Positions 1-12,148 of a stretch of DNA of 64,000 nt are shown in pieces. Position numbers and translations under genes: made by a program. The stretch covers positions 806,001 to 870,000 of the forward strand of contig NZ_VMHN01000002.1 in assembly GCF_008795955.1 (NCBI RefSeq), read 5' to 3'. The number at the start of each line of letters is the position of its first letter. Position 1 is the stretch's first letter. The notes under the pieces were generated by a model. The model was not told the DNA's origin, ran no database searches, and saw nothing but the letters and a program-made list of their open reading frames with translations. This DNA is from Marinobacter denitrificans (GTDB lineage Bacteria; Pseudomonadota; Gammaproteobacteria; Pseudomonadales; Oleiphilaceae).

Positions 1-1653
1 CACCTCGCGTTCCGCGAAGCCAATCACCGGCGGGGCTTCCACCGAGACCGAGGCAAGGGACAGCTGTTGTTCCGTCATATCACCCTTCTGGCTGTAGATC
101 CGGATCCAGGGCCGGTTACTGTCGTCGGCACGGTAACCGGTCACGAAAAGCCGACCGTTGTGTCCGAGTGCCGTGTCGGTGGGAACAAAACCACTCTCCG
201 TACCAACAGCAACCGGCGAGGTGAGCTCATTGATATTGACCCGCAACGGGTCTGCGTCAGCAGCCGCCGCAAAGTTTTCCCGCCCTGCCTGGTAGCGCTC
301 ATTGAGGCCAAGCAGTATGAATCGGTCATTCTCGAGCTGGCCATTGGTGTAGGAGCCCGGGACCCTGATACGGAAGCCGACTTCTTCGATGCCCTCTCTG
401 AACTTCAGAATGTCTCCGTCATCCCACTCGCCCTCAGTGTTACGAACCTGAACAAAGAAGTCTTCCCCCTGCACTGCTTCCGAGTCATCGTCCTCGCCCA
501 GTTTTACACTGTAGGTACCAACGCGTTCGCCACTGAGCAGCGCGCGATATTCACGAATCGTCCCGACGTTAATAGCATCGCGGGTACCACGGGCCACGGT
601 TTCAATACGCACAGACGGCTCATTGTCTTTGATGCGTAGCAGCTCTCTGACGCCGGAGTTGGAACTCCCCAGCCCGGCCAGTCCGGAACGCACTTCAGTC
701 AGCCTGATGTTGAGGGTTTCAAGGGGCTCGGCTTCCCTGTCTTCAATCACTTCCAGCCGTATGTAGCACTCGGTGATGCCCGGTTCGAGGGTAATCACGC
801 CCCTGGAGAGAAACCCTTCCTCCCCGGGCTGGTACTCAAGGTACGAAGGCACAGGCAGTGATGCTTCACTTCCACTACCAAGGCCGACAATATCCTTGCC
901 GATAATGGCTTCGTTATCATTCGCCGCCCCATTCTCGCAGCGTTGGTGAGGCGCCTCGAAGCCGTCGTCGCAACGCTGGGGGTTGAAGCTGCTATCCAGC
1001 TCGAAAGCCACCGCCACGCGAGTAACCGAGGGTTGATCCAGCAGAACACGCACCAGTACCGGATAGGTATCCCTGGTTCGCGTTTCCGTTCCGGTTACCG
1101 AGCCATCGTCGCCGTAGGTATCCGCCTCATAGGTATGGCGGCCGATCTCATCCAGTTCCGGCGCTTCGCAGCGGTTATCCCTTTCCTCGGGAACTTCCGT
1201 TGCCTCACCTTCGGTAAAATCTTCCATCGCCAGGCTGAGCACATTTTCCTGAACTTCTAATTCAAACGACTGTGACCCCGAGGCACTGCCGTCGTTGGCA
1301 ACAAGATTGATATTCTCGGTAGTTCCAAGGTCGTCCCGGCCACGACTTCCACCCGTCAGCCCCGGCACCCCCCGCATGATCACCCCTTGCCGGGCCTTGT
1401 TGCTGGTATCTTCCAGGGCAAGCCAGGAGGGCGCATTGGTCAGGGAATAGTCGAGGATGTCGTCGCTGTCGAAGGCGCCAAAATTGTAGGCATACTCCAC
1501 ACCCAGGTACGCGTCTACTGGCGGTACACCAAGAATGACCGGGTCGTCCGCATCCTGTTCGGTTTTACAACCGGCGATGGCAACAAGAAACAGTGACAGC
1601 AGGCCCAGGCAGACAGCCCGGAGGGAAAAGCGGGGTAACGAATCGGCGCGCAT
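1..1653 (-). CDS. Large exported lipoprotein with Ig-like/Calx-beta-like repeats (C-terminus beyond window)
   Basis: An uninterrupted frame runs from an ATG at 1653 to the window edge (551 codons seen, no stop). The N-terminus is a lipoprotein signal: basic start, hydrophobic stretch and lipobox IAGC with the lipidated Cys at residue 29. The next segment (about residues 38-95, including DILDYSLTNAPSWLAL) looks like a putative-Ig/cadherin-like domain. Around residues 210-330 come Calx-beta-like stretches with the typical closing motif RIKDNEPSVRIE. The last visible part (ALGHNGRLFVTGY and following) resembles the start of a beta-propeller. The protein is acidic, as expected for an extracytoplasmic protein of a marine bacterium. 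It probably sits on the outer membrane in an adhesive or structural role; the function is unknown. It is not obviously in an operon with ligA, which ends 145 bp upstream on the same strand. Confidence 0.8.
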   Translation of the reverse strand, partial: MRADSLPRFSLRAVCLGLLSLFLVAIAGCKTEQDADDPVILGVPPVDAYLGVEYAYNFGAFDSDDILDYSLTNAPSWLALEDTSNKARQGVIMRGVPGLTGGSRGRDDLGTTENINLVANDGSASGSQSFELEVQENVLSLAMEDFTEGEATEVPEERDNRCEAPELDEIGRHTYEADTYGDDGSVTGTETRTRDTYPVLVRVLLDQPSVTRVAVAFELDSSFNPQRCDDGFEAPHQRCENGAANDNEAIIGKDIVGLGSGSEASLPVPSYLEYQPGEEGFLSRGVITLEPGITECYIRLEVIEDREAEPLETLNIRLTEVRSGLAGLGSSNSGVRELLRIKDNEPSVRIETVARGTRDAINVGTIREYRALLSGERVGTYSVKLGEDDDSEAVQGEDFFVQVRNTEGEWDDGDILKFREGIEEVGFRIRVPGSYTNGQLENDRFILLGLNERYQAGRENFAAAADADPLRVNINELTSPVAVGTESGFVPTDTALGHNGRLFVTGYRADDSNRPWIRIYSQKGDMTEQQLSLASVSVEAPPVIGFAEREV

Positions 1654-1798
1654 GGAAAAGTCCGTTTCAGAGCATTGTTTTTATGGGTGCTTTACACACC
1701 GTTACAGAACAATCTCATGGTAATCAATTTCCCGGAGGCGGGATCTGCGCGAGTTCTCAGATTCGGATCACGGTGTGATCATAGCGGGCGCCGCGGTT

Positions 1799-4884
<3,086 letters not shown>

Positions 4885-4930
4885 AATGGTGCTGTCCTGT
4901 TTGCAGATCAGATATCGTTGCTACTCTAAG

Positions 4931-4965
4931 AAAAGCCTGTAATGAATACAACGTAAACACAGGCC
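4931..4965 (-). terminator. Possible rho-independent terminator after smc
   Basis: Read on the minus strand, GCCTGT and ACAGGC form a 6-bp stem around a long loop (about 19-23 nt) and are followed by TTTTCTT. It lies about 50 bp after the smc stop. The stem is short and the loop long, so this is a weak candidate. Confidence 0.35.
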
Positions 4966-5015
4966 AGATGGCATTTTTGTCATCTTTGCACGAACATTGA
5001 GCGGCGGGGACGATG

Positions 5016-8000
5016 TCAGGCCTCCGCCAGCGCGGTTGCTTCGTCCACGTCAACCGATACCAGCCGTGAACAACCCTGCTCATGCATGGTAACACCCATC
5101 AACTGGTCGGCCATTTCCATGGCGATCTTGTTATGGGTAATGTATATGAACTGGACCTGTTTCGACATTTCCTTCACCAGGTTGGCATATCGGCCCACGT
5201 TAGCATCGTCCAGAGGCGCATCCACCTCATCCAGCATACAGAAAGGGGCCGGATTGAGCTGAAAAATCGAGAACACCAGCGCAATGGCGGTCAGTGCTTT
5301 TTCCCCGCCTGACAACAAGTGAATGGTACTGTTTTTCTTGCCCGGTGGGCGGGCCATGATGGCCACACCCGTTTCCAGAAGATCTTCACCGGTCAACTCC
5401 AGGTAAGCATTACCGCCGCCGAATACTTTCGGGAACAGCGCCTGCAAGCCGCCATTCACCTGATCAAAGGTTTCCTTGAAGCGCTGGCGTGTTTCCCGGT
5501 CAATCTTGCGGATTGCGGTGTCGAGGGTCTCCAGAGCCTCCATCAGGTCTTCATGCTGGCTATCCAGGTAGGTCTTGCGCTCACTCTGTACCTGGTACTC
5601 CTCGATGGCGGCCAGGTTAATGGCCCCCAGGCGCTGAATCCGCGAGCCAAGTTTTTCGAGTTCCTCCGCCCATACCTTTTCGCTGGCATCCTCAGGCAGT
5701 GTCGACAGGACTTCCTGCAGACGGACATCCAGCTCCTCCAGTTGTTCAAGATGGTTCCCGGCACGAATTTCCAGGGCCTGGGATTCCATTTTCAGCTTTT
5801 CCAGGCTGGCCCTGACGTCCTGAATCGTATGCTCTATACGGCTGCGGCCCTGCTCTTTTTCGCGCACTTCCTGATCGATTTCTTCCAGGGCGTCCCGGGC
5901 CGCTCCCAGCTTTTCTTCCTCGGCAAGCCGGCGGTCCAACAAACCTTCCAGCTGCATCTGCAGATCCTCGATGGGCTCCTCCGCGCTTTCGCGGCTTTCA
6001 CGAAGGATATCCAGGCGCTCGTCAATTCGCTCTTTCTGCAGTTGCATGCGGTCGATGGTCTGGCGAAGGCCCTCCCGCTGACTGTTCAGGGACTGCAGCT
6101 GGAGCTGGAGCTGATGGGCGTGGTCACGGTCATGCCGGGCCTCCTGGCGCAGCCGGTCCAGGTTTTCACGCAGCAGGTCCCGACGCTCGAGCAGCCGCTC
6201 CTTCTCTTCATCGCTGTCTTCCGTGGAGGCAAGGGCCTGCTGCCACTCTTCCCGGGTTTCCTGCAGCTGCTCCTGCTGCTCTTCGAGATTCATGGCAACA
6301 TCTGCCTGGTCATCACCGATGCGCTGCAACCGGGCGTCAATCTGTTCCGCTCGCGCTTTCAGGCCGCTGATCTTCGACGACAGTGTTGCCAGTTCCCGGT
6401 CAGCATCCGCCAGCCGCGCCTGGGCTTCATCTCTGGCGGCTTCCGCTCGCTCGGATCGTTCGAGCAGGCGATCCAGGGTATCCGTAGCGGTTTCCAGGGA
6501 GGCTTCAGCCTGCTCCAGTTCTTGTGCCAGTTTGGTGACCTTTTTCTGGCGCTCGATCACGCCGACCTGGGCAGCATCGGAATCCGGCATCAGTATCCAG
6601 TCAGCCGAAAGCCAGGCCCCCTCACGTGTGATAACGCTTTTACCCTGCGCCAGCGTACCTTGACGGCCCAGGGCTTCTTCCATGGACTCTGCCGTGTCCA
6701 CCAGCGCAAGCAGGGAGGCCATACCACCGGCACCCGTTACCTTCCCGGCCAGTCCATCAGAATCAACGGCTCCGCCAGGGTCACTGCTGACCAGTGCCAA
6801 TCCGCGTGGGGCGGCCGCCATCTCCGACTGCACCGACCCCAGGCCCGGAACACTGAGGCCCTGGGTGAACCGGCCAATTACCTGCTCTACCGCAAATTCC
6901 CAGCCATCCTCAATCTGCAACTGCTTTGCCAGGCGCGGGCTGTTGCTCAGGCCGCGGTCATTCAACCACGCCTGCAGTGTATCGTCCTGGCCACCCATCT
7001 GTTCATCAAGCAGTCCCTGCTGGGATTCAAGTGAGGCTCTAAGGCTCTGAACCTGCTGGCGGGCATCCGTCGCCGCCTGTTCGGCATCCCGTTGTTGGTG
7101 GCGCGCTTCCTGAAGTTCGTCCTGGACACTGTTGATTCGCTCTGACGCGTCTTCCCTCTGAAGTTCCAGGGTTTCCTGCTGCTCCAGCATGTCGTCCAGT
7201 TCTGCGCGGTCAAGTTGGCCATCGAGCAGTTCCTGCTCGTCTTTGAGGCGTTGCTGGCGGGTACGGAGTTGTTCAATGGCGTTCTCAAGGGAACGAATAC
7301 GGGACTGGGCCAGTTCCGCTTGTCTGCGGGCATCCGCGGAACGGGCGCTGAAGTCCTCCCAGGTGTGCTGCCACTCGCTCATGGCATCTTCCGCACCCTG
7401 AAGTTTTTCGCCGGATTCCTCGGATTTCAGCGCCAGTGCTTCCTGTTCCGGCTCCAACATGTCCAGCTCTTCCTGGATACCGGACAGCTTGACCTGGTCC
7501 TGCTCCAGCTCCCGGGCCAGTTCGCGCTGGTTCGCCATGGCCTGGTCCAGCTCCGCGGCAGTCTGACGACTGCGTTCACGCTGGTGTTCGAGGCTCTGTT
7601 CGATGCGGGCTATATCGGCGCCAGCTTCATAATAGCGGGCCTGTGCCCTGTTGAAATGCTCGTTCCGCTCCTGATGGTTTCCCCGCAGGGACTCCAGTGA
7701 GGTTTCCAGGCTGACACGCTCCGACAGCTGCTTTTCCAGCTCCAGTTCAGTATCGCGGATACGGGAGCGCCAGGTTTGCAGGTCCGTGTCCAGGGTCTGC
7801 CAGCGCAGTACCGTCAGTTCGGCTTTTTTCTGCCGTTCTTCCTGCTTGTAAGCCTTGTACTTTTCCGCCGCCTGGGCCTGTCGCTCAAGATGCTGCAACT
7901 GACGGCCCAGTTCTTCCCGCAGGTCCGTCAGGCGCTCGAGGTTCTCCTGGGTGCGACGTATGCGACTTTCAGTTTCCTTGCGCCGTTCCTTGTACTTGGA

Positions 8001-8510
8001 GATCCCGGCTGCCTCTTCGATGTACACCCGCAGCTCTTCCGGCTTGGCTTCAATCAGCCTGGAAATCATGCCCTGCTCAATAATCGCGTAACTACGAGGG
8101 CCCAGGCCGGTACCCAGAAACAGATCCGTGATGTCGCGGCGCCGGCACTTTGAACCGTTGAGGAAGTATTCCGACTGGCCCTCACGGGAAACACGGCGGC
8201 GGACGGAGATTTCGTTGAAACGAACGAATTCGCCGGGTGCCGAACCATCGCTGTTGTCGAATACCAGTTCAATGGACGCCTGGCCAACAGGCTTGCGGGC
8301 ACTGGAGCCGTTGAAAATAACGTCCGACATTGACTCGCCGCGGAGGTACTTGGCAGAGCTTTCCCCCATAACCCAGCGCACGGCATCAATAATGTTGGAT
8401 TTGCCACAGCCGTTGGGGCCCACAACTGCTGTCATGTTTGACGGAAATGGCACCGTGGTCGGATCGACGAAAGACTTGAAACCGGACAGTTTGATGGATT
8501 TCAGGCGCAT
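5016..8510 (-). CDS. smc: Chromosome partition ATPase Smc
   Basis: Smc is the ATPase of the Smc-ScpAB condensin, which compacts and segregates the chromosome. The 1164 residues show the full architecture: Walker A GPNGCGKS (31-38), a long N-terminal coiled coil (about 165-480), a globular hinge (about 500-680) with conserved glycines, a second coiled coil (about 690-1000), the ABC signature LSGGEKALTAIA from residue 1066 and Walker B CMLDEVDAPLDD. It is followed on the same strand by zipA and ligA and preceded by a GntR regulator with a 1-bp gap. ScpA and ScpB are encoded about 3-4 kb away (11420-12968). There is no MukBEF-type replacement in view. Confidence 0.97.
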   Translation of the reverse strand: MRLKSIKLSGFKSFVDPTTVPFPSNMTAVVGPNGCGKSNIIDAVRWVMGESSAKYLRGESMSDVIFNGSSARKPVGQASIELVFDNSDGSAPGEFVRFNEISVRRRVSREGQSEYFLNGSKCRRRDITDLFLGTGLGPRSYAIIEQGMISRLIEAKPEELRVYIEEAAGISKYKERRKETESRIRRTQENLERLTDLREELGRQLQHLERQAQAAEKYKAYKQEERQKKAELTVLRWQTLDTDLQTWRSRIRDTELELEKQLSERVSLETSLESLRGNHQERNEHFNRAQARYYEAGADIARIEQSLEHQRERSRQTAAELDQAMANQRELARELEQDQVKLSGIQEELDMLEPEQEALALKSEESGEKLQGAEDAMSEWQHTWEDFSARSADARRQAELAQSRIRSLENAIEQLRTRQQRLKDEQELLDGQLDRAELDDMLEQQETLELQREDASERINSVQDELQEARHQQRDAEQAATDARQQVQSLRASLESQQGLLDEQMGGQDDTLQAWLNDRGLSNSPRLAKQLQIEDGWEFAVEQVIGRFTQGLSVPGLGSVQSEMAAAPRGLALVSSDPGGAVDSDGLAGKVTGAGGMASLLALVDTAESMEEALGRQGTLAQGKSVITREGAWLSADWILMPDSDAAQVGVIERQKKVTKLAQELEQAEASLETATDTLDRLLERSERAEAARDEAQARLADADRELATLSSKISGLKARAEQIDARLQRIGDDQADVAMNLEEQQEQLQETREEWQQALASTEDSDEEKERLLERRDLLRENLDRLRQEARHDRDHAHQLQLQLQSLNSQREGLRQTIDRMQLQKERIDERLDILRESRESAEEPIEDLQMQLEGLLDRRLAEEEKLGAARDALEEIDQEVREKEQGRSRIEHTIQDVRASLEKLKMESQALEIRAGNHLEQLEELDVRLQEVLSTLPEDASEKVWAEELEKLGSRIQRLGAINLAAIEEYQVQSERKTYLDSQHEDLMEALETLDTAIRKIDRETRQRFKETFDQVNGGLQALFPKVFGGGNAYLELTGEDLLETGVAIMARPPGKKNSTIHLLSGGEKALTAIALVFSIFQLNPAPFCMLDEVDAPLDDANVGRYANLVKEMSKQVQFIYITHNKIAMEMADQLMGVTMHEQGCSRLVSVDVDEATALAEA

Positions 8511-8511
8511 A

Positions 8512-9195
8512 TCAGGCGCTCACCTCTTCCCTGAGAATGCTCAAAACCTGTTGGCGTTGATGTTCACCAAACTCGCAGATGGCCTGTTCGAGGCCGGGGG
8601 AGTCCCCACGGACAGCAGCGTCCGCAAGCTGACGGAAAAAGCGCCCGGTCTGTTCCAGTTCATCCCGGAAGTTTTCCAGGGCGACGAAATAGGTGCGGCT
8701 GATGGCGGGCCGGAAGTTTTCCAGCGTCTCTTCCAGGAATGGGTTTTCCACCAGGCCGTACGCGTAACGCATCACCCCGAACCCCGCATCAATCACCTGC
8801 TCAGCAGCGTCGCCGCCCGAGGAGTTGAGTGCATCAATGACCGCCTGCAGCTCACGGACCTGCCCCATGACACCGGACAACTGCTCACCGGACCAGCGCT
8901 CGAGTACCTTGCGGCCCAACATGCATAACAGATCGATATAGATATCATAGAGACTGTTCACCAGTTCCGGTGTCAGTCGGGAGACAACGGCGCCCCGGCG
9001 CGGAAAGATCTCGACCAGATGACGACGCTGGAGGATCAGCAGGGATTCCCGCACGGAACCACGGCTGACATTGAGCTCCCCGGCCACCTTGAGTTCCTGG
9101 ATGCGTTCGCCAGGCTTGAGATCACCGGTAACAATGCGCTGCCCGATATGCTGGGCTATCTGCTCGGAAAGACTTTCGGGGGCCTGAAACCTCAT
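8512..9195 (-). CDS. GntR-family transcriptional regulator (FCD-type) upstream of smc
   Basis: This 227-residue protein has an N-terminal winged helix (about residues 8-75: IGQRIVTGDLKPGERIQELKVAGELNVSRGSVRESL), the GntR signature, and an all-helical C-terminal ligand domain of FCD type (about 85-215) with scattered Asp/His residues as used for metal or carboxylate binding. The ligand cannot be read from the sequence. It ends 1 bp before the smc start, so smc is probably read through from it. A regulator at this position is also found next to smc in pseudomonads (from memory). Whether it controls smc or only shares a transcript is unknown. The start is the first ATG; the ribosome site is weak. 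Confidence 0.9.
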   Translation of the reverse strand: MRFQAPESLSEQIAQHIGQRIVTGDLKPGERIQELKVAGELNVSRGSVRESLLILQRRHLVEIFPRRGAVVSRLTPELVNSLYDIYIDLLCMLGRKVLERWSGEQLSGVMGQVRELQAVIDALNSSGGDAAEQVIDAGFGVMRYAYGLVENPFLEETLENFRPAISRTYFVALENFRDELEQTGRFFRQLADAAVRGDSPGLEQAICEFGEHQRQQVLSILREEVSA

Positions 9196-9400
9196 AAAGT
9201 TCGTCGCTCACTCACTACTGGCAGCAAAGAATAAGCGCAGAAGTTTACCACAGGCGCAGGCAAGCCCAATGCCCTTGTCCGACATTTTAACGATCCGGTC
9301 GCACCGGCAAGTCACTGCCGGTTTATTGACGCACCGTTCAGGTTTATCGCTCCCCGACCTATAAACGACTTGATAGGTAACTTGTAGATCATTGTATTTA

Positions 9401-10399
9401 ATGCTTATTACTATTATGGCCACAAATTTGCTTAATGTTGCAAAAAACATCTTTAACAGGCCGCGCAGAGTGAAACATATCCCAACGATCAACAAGTCCG
9501 GACCTCAACCCCAGAAGTTGGCAGCGCTCAAACAGGCCCATCGGGAATGGAGTGAATCCCCGGACGTTCTCACCCGCCTGACCCGCAGGCTTTCAACAAC
9601 GTTGAATCTGGAAATCCAGCTTGCCATCCTGGCGGAAGAAATCAGTTCTGTCGTGGCTGTTGACTGCATGAACTATCGTCATCAGATAGCAGCACGGGAA
9701 TTTGTGTATGCAACCGGCATGGGCGGGCCTCACCGTTGTGATTATCGGCTGAACCTGGAGGGCAGTTTTTACGGCACCCTGTCGTTCAGCCGGCGCCAGA
9801 AGTTCGCGGAGCAGGAAATGGAAGGTATTGAGCTGATGCTGGCAGCGGCCATCTGCCCGATCCGGAATGCCTGCCAGTTCATCGCCATCGAACAGGCAGC
9901 GCTGACAGACTCCCTCACCGGGGTACCCAACAAGCGGGCAATGGACGAAGCGCTGGCACGTGCGTGCTCGCTTGGCGATCGCCATGGCGATGATTATTCA
10001 CTGATTCTGTGCGACCTGGACCATTTCAAAGAGGTTAACGATCAACACGGTCATGTGGTTGGGGATCACATCCTGAAGCTTGCAGCCGTGGAGCTGGAAA
10101 AGGCCGTACGGAACTCAGACAGTGTCTACCGCTTCGGGGGCGAAGAGTTTGCCATTCTCCTGCCCCACACGGATGAAAGCCATGCCCGGGCCGTGGCAGA
10201 CCGGATTCGTGAGTATATTGGAACAATTTCGGTGAACTGCGGAGACACCGACGTATCGGTGACCACCAGTTGCGGAGTCGCCCAGCGCCTTCCTGATGAA
10301 AGCGCCGATCACTGGCTGGCCCGCGCTGATGAGGCCCTGTACCGGGCGAAAGACCAAGGGCGTAACTGCACCAGGGTTTTCGCCGCTATCGGAAACTGA
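9401..10399 (+). CDS. Diguanylate cyclase (GGDEF) with GAF-like N-terminal part
   Basis: It makes c-di-GMP from two GTP. The C-terminal GGDEF domain (about residues 165-325) has an intact active loop GGEEF, the metal site LCDLDHFKEVND and an inhibitory I-site: RNSD lies exactly five residues before GGEEF, so product inhibition is expected. The N-terminal 160 residues contain no membrane helix and look like a degenerate GAF-type sensor. Start choice is uncertain: in-frame TTG at 9392, ATG at 9401 and ATG at 9416, none with a clear Shine-Dalgarno; 9401 is taken here. The stop abuts the rluB stop on the other strand with no gap. Confidence 0.92.
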   Translation: MLITIMATNLLNVAKNIFNRPRRVKHIPTINKSGPQPQKLAALKQAHREWSESPDVLTRLTRRLSTTLNLEIQLAILAEEISSVVAVDCMNYRHQIAAREFVYATGMGGPHRCDYRLNLEGSFYGTLSFSRRQKFAEQEMEGIELMLAAAICPIRNACQFIAIEQAALTDSLTGVPNKRAMDEALARACSLGDRHGDDYSLILCDLDHFKEVNDQHGHVVGDHILKLAAVELEKAVRNSDSVYRFGGEEFAILLPHTDESHARAVADRIREYIGTISVNCGDTDVSVTTSCGVAQRLPDESADHWLARADEALYRAKDQGRNCTRVFAAIGN

Positions 10400-11383
10400 T
10401 TATCGCTTCGGCGACTTTCGCGCCGGTTTGCGTGGCGGCTTCTGCTCGGCGCCCGAGCCGTCAACCTGCCATCGGGGGTTGCCGGATTTGCGGGGCGCTG
10501 AGCTCGGCTGTTTCCGGCGCTGGCGATCATGAACCTTCTGCTCGGAGGGCGTTTTCGCCGGAATCTCCACAGGTTTCAGGTCCACGGATTTGCTGAGCGA
10601 ATCTACGGCTTTCTGATCCAGCTCTTCCCACTTGCCGACGGTGAGTCGGCTAGGCAGGAAAATCGGCCCGTAACGCACCCGCTTGAGGCGGCTGACACGA
10701 ACCCCCTGGGATTCCCACAGCCGCCGCACCTCCCGGTTACGACCTTCAAGCAGTGTGACATGGAACCACTGATTGATCCCCTTGCCACCGGCTTGTGAGA
10801 TGTCGGAGAATTTCGCCATACCATCGTCCAGCAACACGCCTTCCGACAGCCGTTTGATCATGGCTTCATCCACCTCCCCAAAGACTCGGACGGCGTATTC
10901 ACGGTCGATCTGCCGGGACGGGTGCATCAACCGGTTGGCGAGTTCGCCGTCAGTGGTGAAAAGCACCAGGCCTGTGGTATTGATATCCAGCCGGCCAATG
11001 GCAATCCAGCGATGATCGCGGAGCCGGGGAAGGCTGTCGAAAACAGTCGGGCGGCCTTCCGGGTCGCGGCGTGTAGTCACCTCGCCTTCCGGCTTGTTGT
11101 ATATCAGTACACGCCGGAGCACTTCCGCACCGGCCGCAATATCAAGGCGTTTGCCGTCCAGTTCAATGCGATCACTGACGGAGGCTTTCTGCCCCGGTTC
11201 CACTGGATTGCCATTGATAACCAGGCGCCCGGCCTCTATCCAGCCCTCGACCTCCCGACGTGACCCAACGCCAGCTCGCGCCAACAACTTCTGAATACGT
11301 TCCGGGCCGGAAACGGTGCTCTCTTCCGGCTTTCTGCTATCCGGCTTTCTGTTATCCGGCTTACGGGGGCGATCTGCCGCCAT
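10400..11383 (-). CDS. rluB: 23S rRNA pseudouridine(2605) synthase RluB
   Basis: RluB converts U2605 of 23S rRNA to pseudouridine. An S4 RNA-binding domain (about residues 28-75, ERIQKLLARAGVGSRREVE) precedes the RsuA/RluB/E/F catalytic domain with GRLDINTTGLVLFT, whose Asp is the catalytic residue. The N-terminal 20 and C-terminal 50 residues are highly basic and low-complexity (RKPDNRKPDSRKPE; PPRKPARKSPKR), a common rRNA-binding extension in RluB. AAGGA precedes the ATG at good distance. It lies downstream of scpA-scpB, an association found in many bacteria. Confidence 0.93.
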   Translation of the reverse strand: MAADRPRKPDNRKPDSRKPEESTVSGPERIQKLLARAGVGSRREVEGWIEAGRLVINGNPVEPGQKASVSDRIELDGKRLDIAAGAEVLRRVLIYNKPEGEVTTRRDPEGRPTVFDSLPRLRDHRWIAIGRLDINTTGLVLFTTDGELANRLMHPSRQIDREYAVRVFGEVDEAMIKRLSEGVLLDDGMAKFSDISQAGGKGINQWFHVTLLEGRNREVRRLWESQGVRVSRLKRVRYGPIFLPSRLTVGKWEELDQKAVDSLSKSVDLKPVEIPAKTPSEQKVHDRQRRKQPSSAPRKSGNPRWQVDGSGAEQKPPRKPARKSPKR

Positions 11384-11419
11384 GAATCTGTCCTTAACAA
11401 GTGGCTGATGCCGAAGGCA

Positions 11420-12148
11420 TCAGTGAAGTGTCTGCCCTGGCGACGACTCCGGGGAGATTTCCCCCTCCTCGTCACCAGTATCTCTGGCCGGAGATTCAAA
11501 TTCGATCTCCGCCTGCATGTTTTTCTCGATTTCCCGTCCGATTTCTTCCAGATCCCGGATGTCGGAAAGCGGAGGCAACTGGTCCAGCCCCTCCAGGTTG
11601 AAATAATCCAGGAACTGCCTCGTGGTCGCATACATGGCCGGCCGGCCAGGCACATCCCGATGCCCTACAACGCGCACCCATTCACGCTCAAGCAATGTGC
11701 GAACGATGTTGCTGCTGACCGTTACACCGCGGATATCCTCGATTTCGCCCCGGGTAATAGGCTGGCGATAGGCCACCAGCGCCAGGGTTTCGAGCAATGC
11801 ACGGGAGTAACGCTGGGGCTTCTCCTCGAACAACCGCCCAACCCAGGGTGCATACTCTTCCCGCACCTGCAGCCGATACCCACTGGCCACTTTTTTCAGT
11901 TCAAATCCCCGGCCCTGGCAGGATTGCTCCAACAACACCAGCACATGTTCCATGATCTGACGGGCCGGGCGCTCGGCTTCCTCGAACAGGTCCCGCAACT
12001 GATCCACCGACAACGGCTTGCCTGCGGCAAGCAGAGCCGCCTCGGTAATCGCCTGAATTTTTTTGAGGTTTTCTTCGTTCATGGTTCCACTACCAGGTAT
12101 CGGGTTGCGCGATGCCGGATTGTCAGCGGGATGCTCTGGCCCTGACAT
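11420..12148 (-). CDS. scpB: Segregation and condensation protein ScpB
   Basis: ScpB is the winged-helix (kite) subunit of the Smc-ScpAB condensin. Two winged-helix domains are visible: AALLAAGKPLSVDQLRDLFEE and the conserved block YSRALLETLALVAYRQPITRGEIEDIRGV. The start is ambiguous. The ATG at 12148 gives 242 residues and overlaps scpA by 26 bp; the ATG at 12082 gives 220 residues beginning MNEENLKKIQAITEA, closer to the family's usual N-terminus, with a weak GTGGA site. The acidic C-terminal tail (from about residue 215) is typical of low-conservation tails. Co-directional with scpA and rluB. Confidence 0.93.
   Translation of the reverse strand: MSGPEHPADNPASRNPIPGSGTMNEENLKKIQAITEAALLAAGKPLSVDQLRDLFEEAERPARQIMEHVLVLLEQSCQGRGFELKKVASGYRLQVREEYAPWVGRLFEEKPQRYSRALLETLALVAYRQPITRGEIEDIRGVTVSSNIVRTLLEREWVRVVGHRDVPGRPAMYATTRQFLDYFNLEGLDQLPPLSDIRDLEEIGREIEKNMQAEIEFESPARDTGDEEGEISPESSPGQTLH

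Noticed and set aside
5319-7034. 571-codon plus-strand open frame opposite smc
   Set aside because: Leu/Gln-rich translation produced by antisense of Glu/Gln/Leu coiled-coil codons; not a gene.
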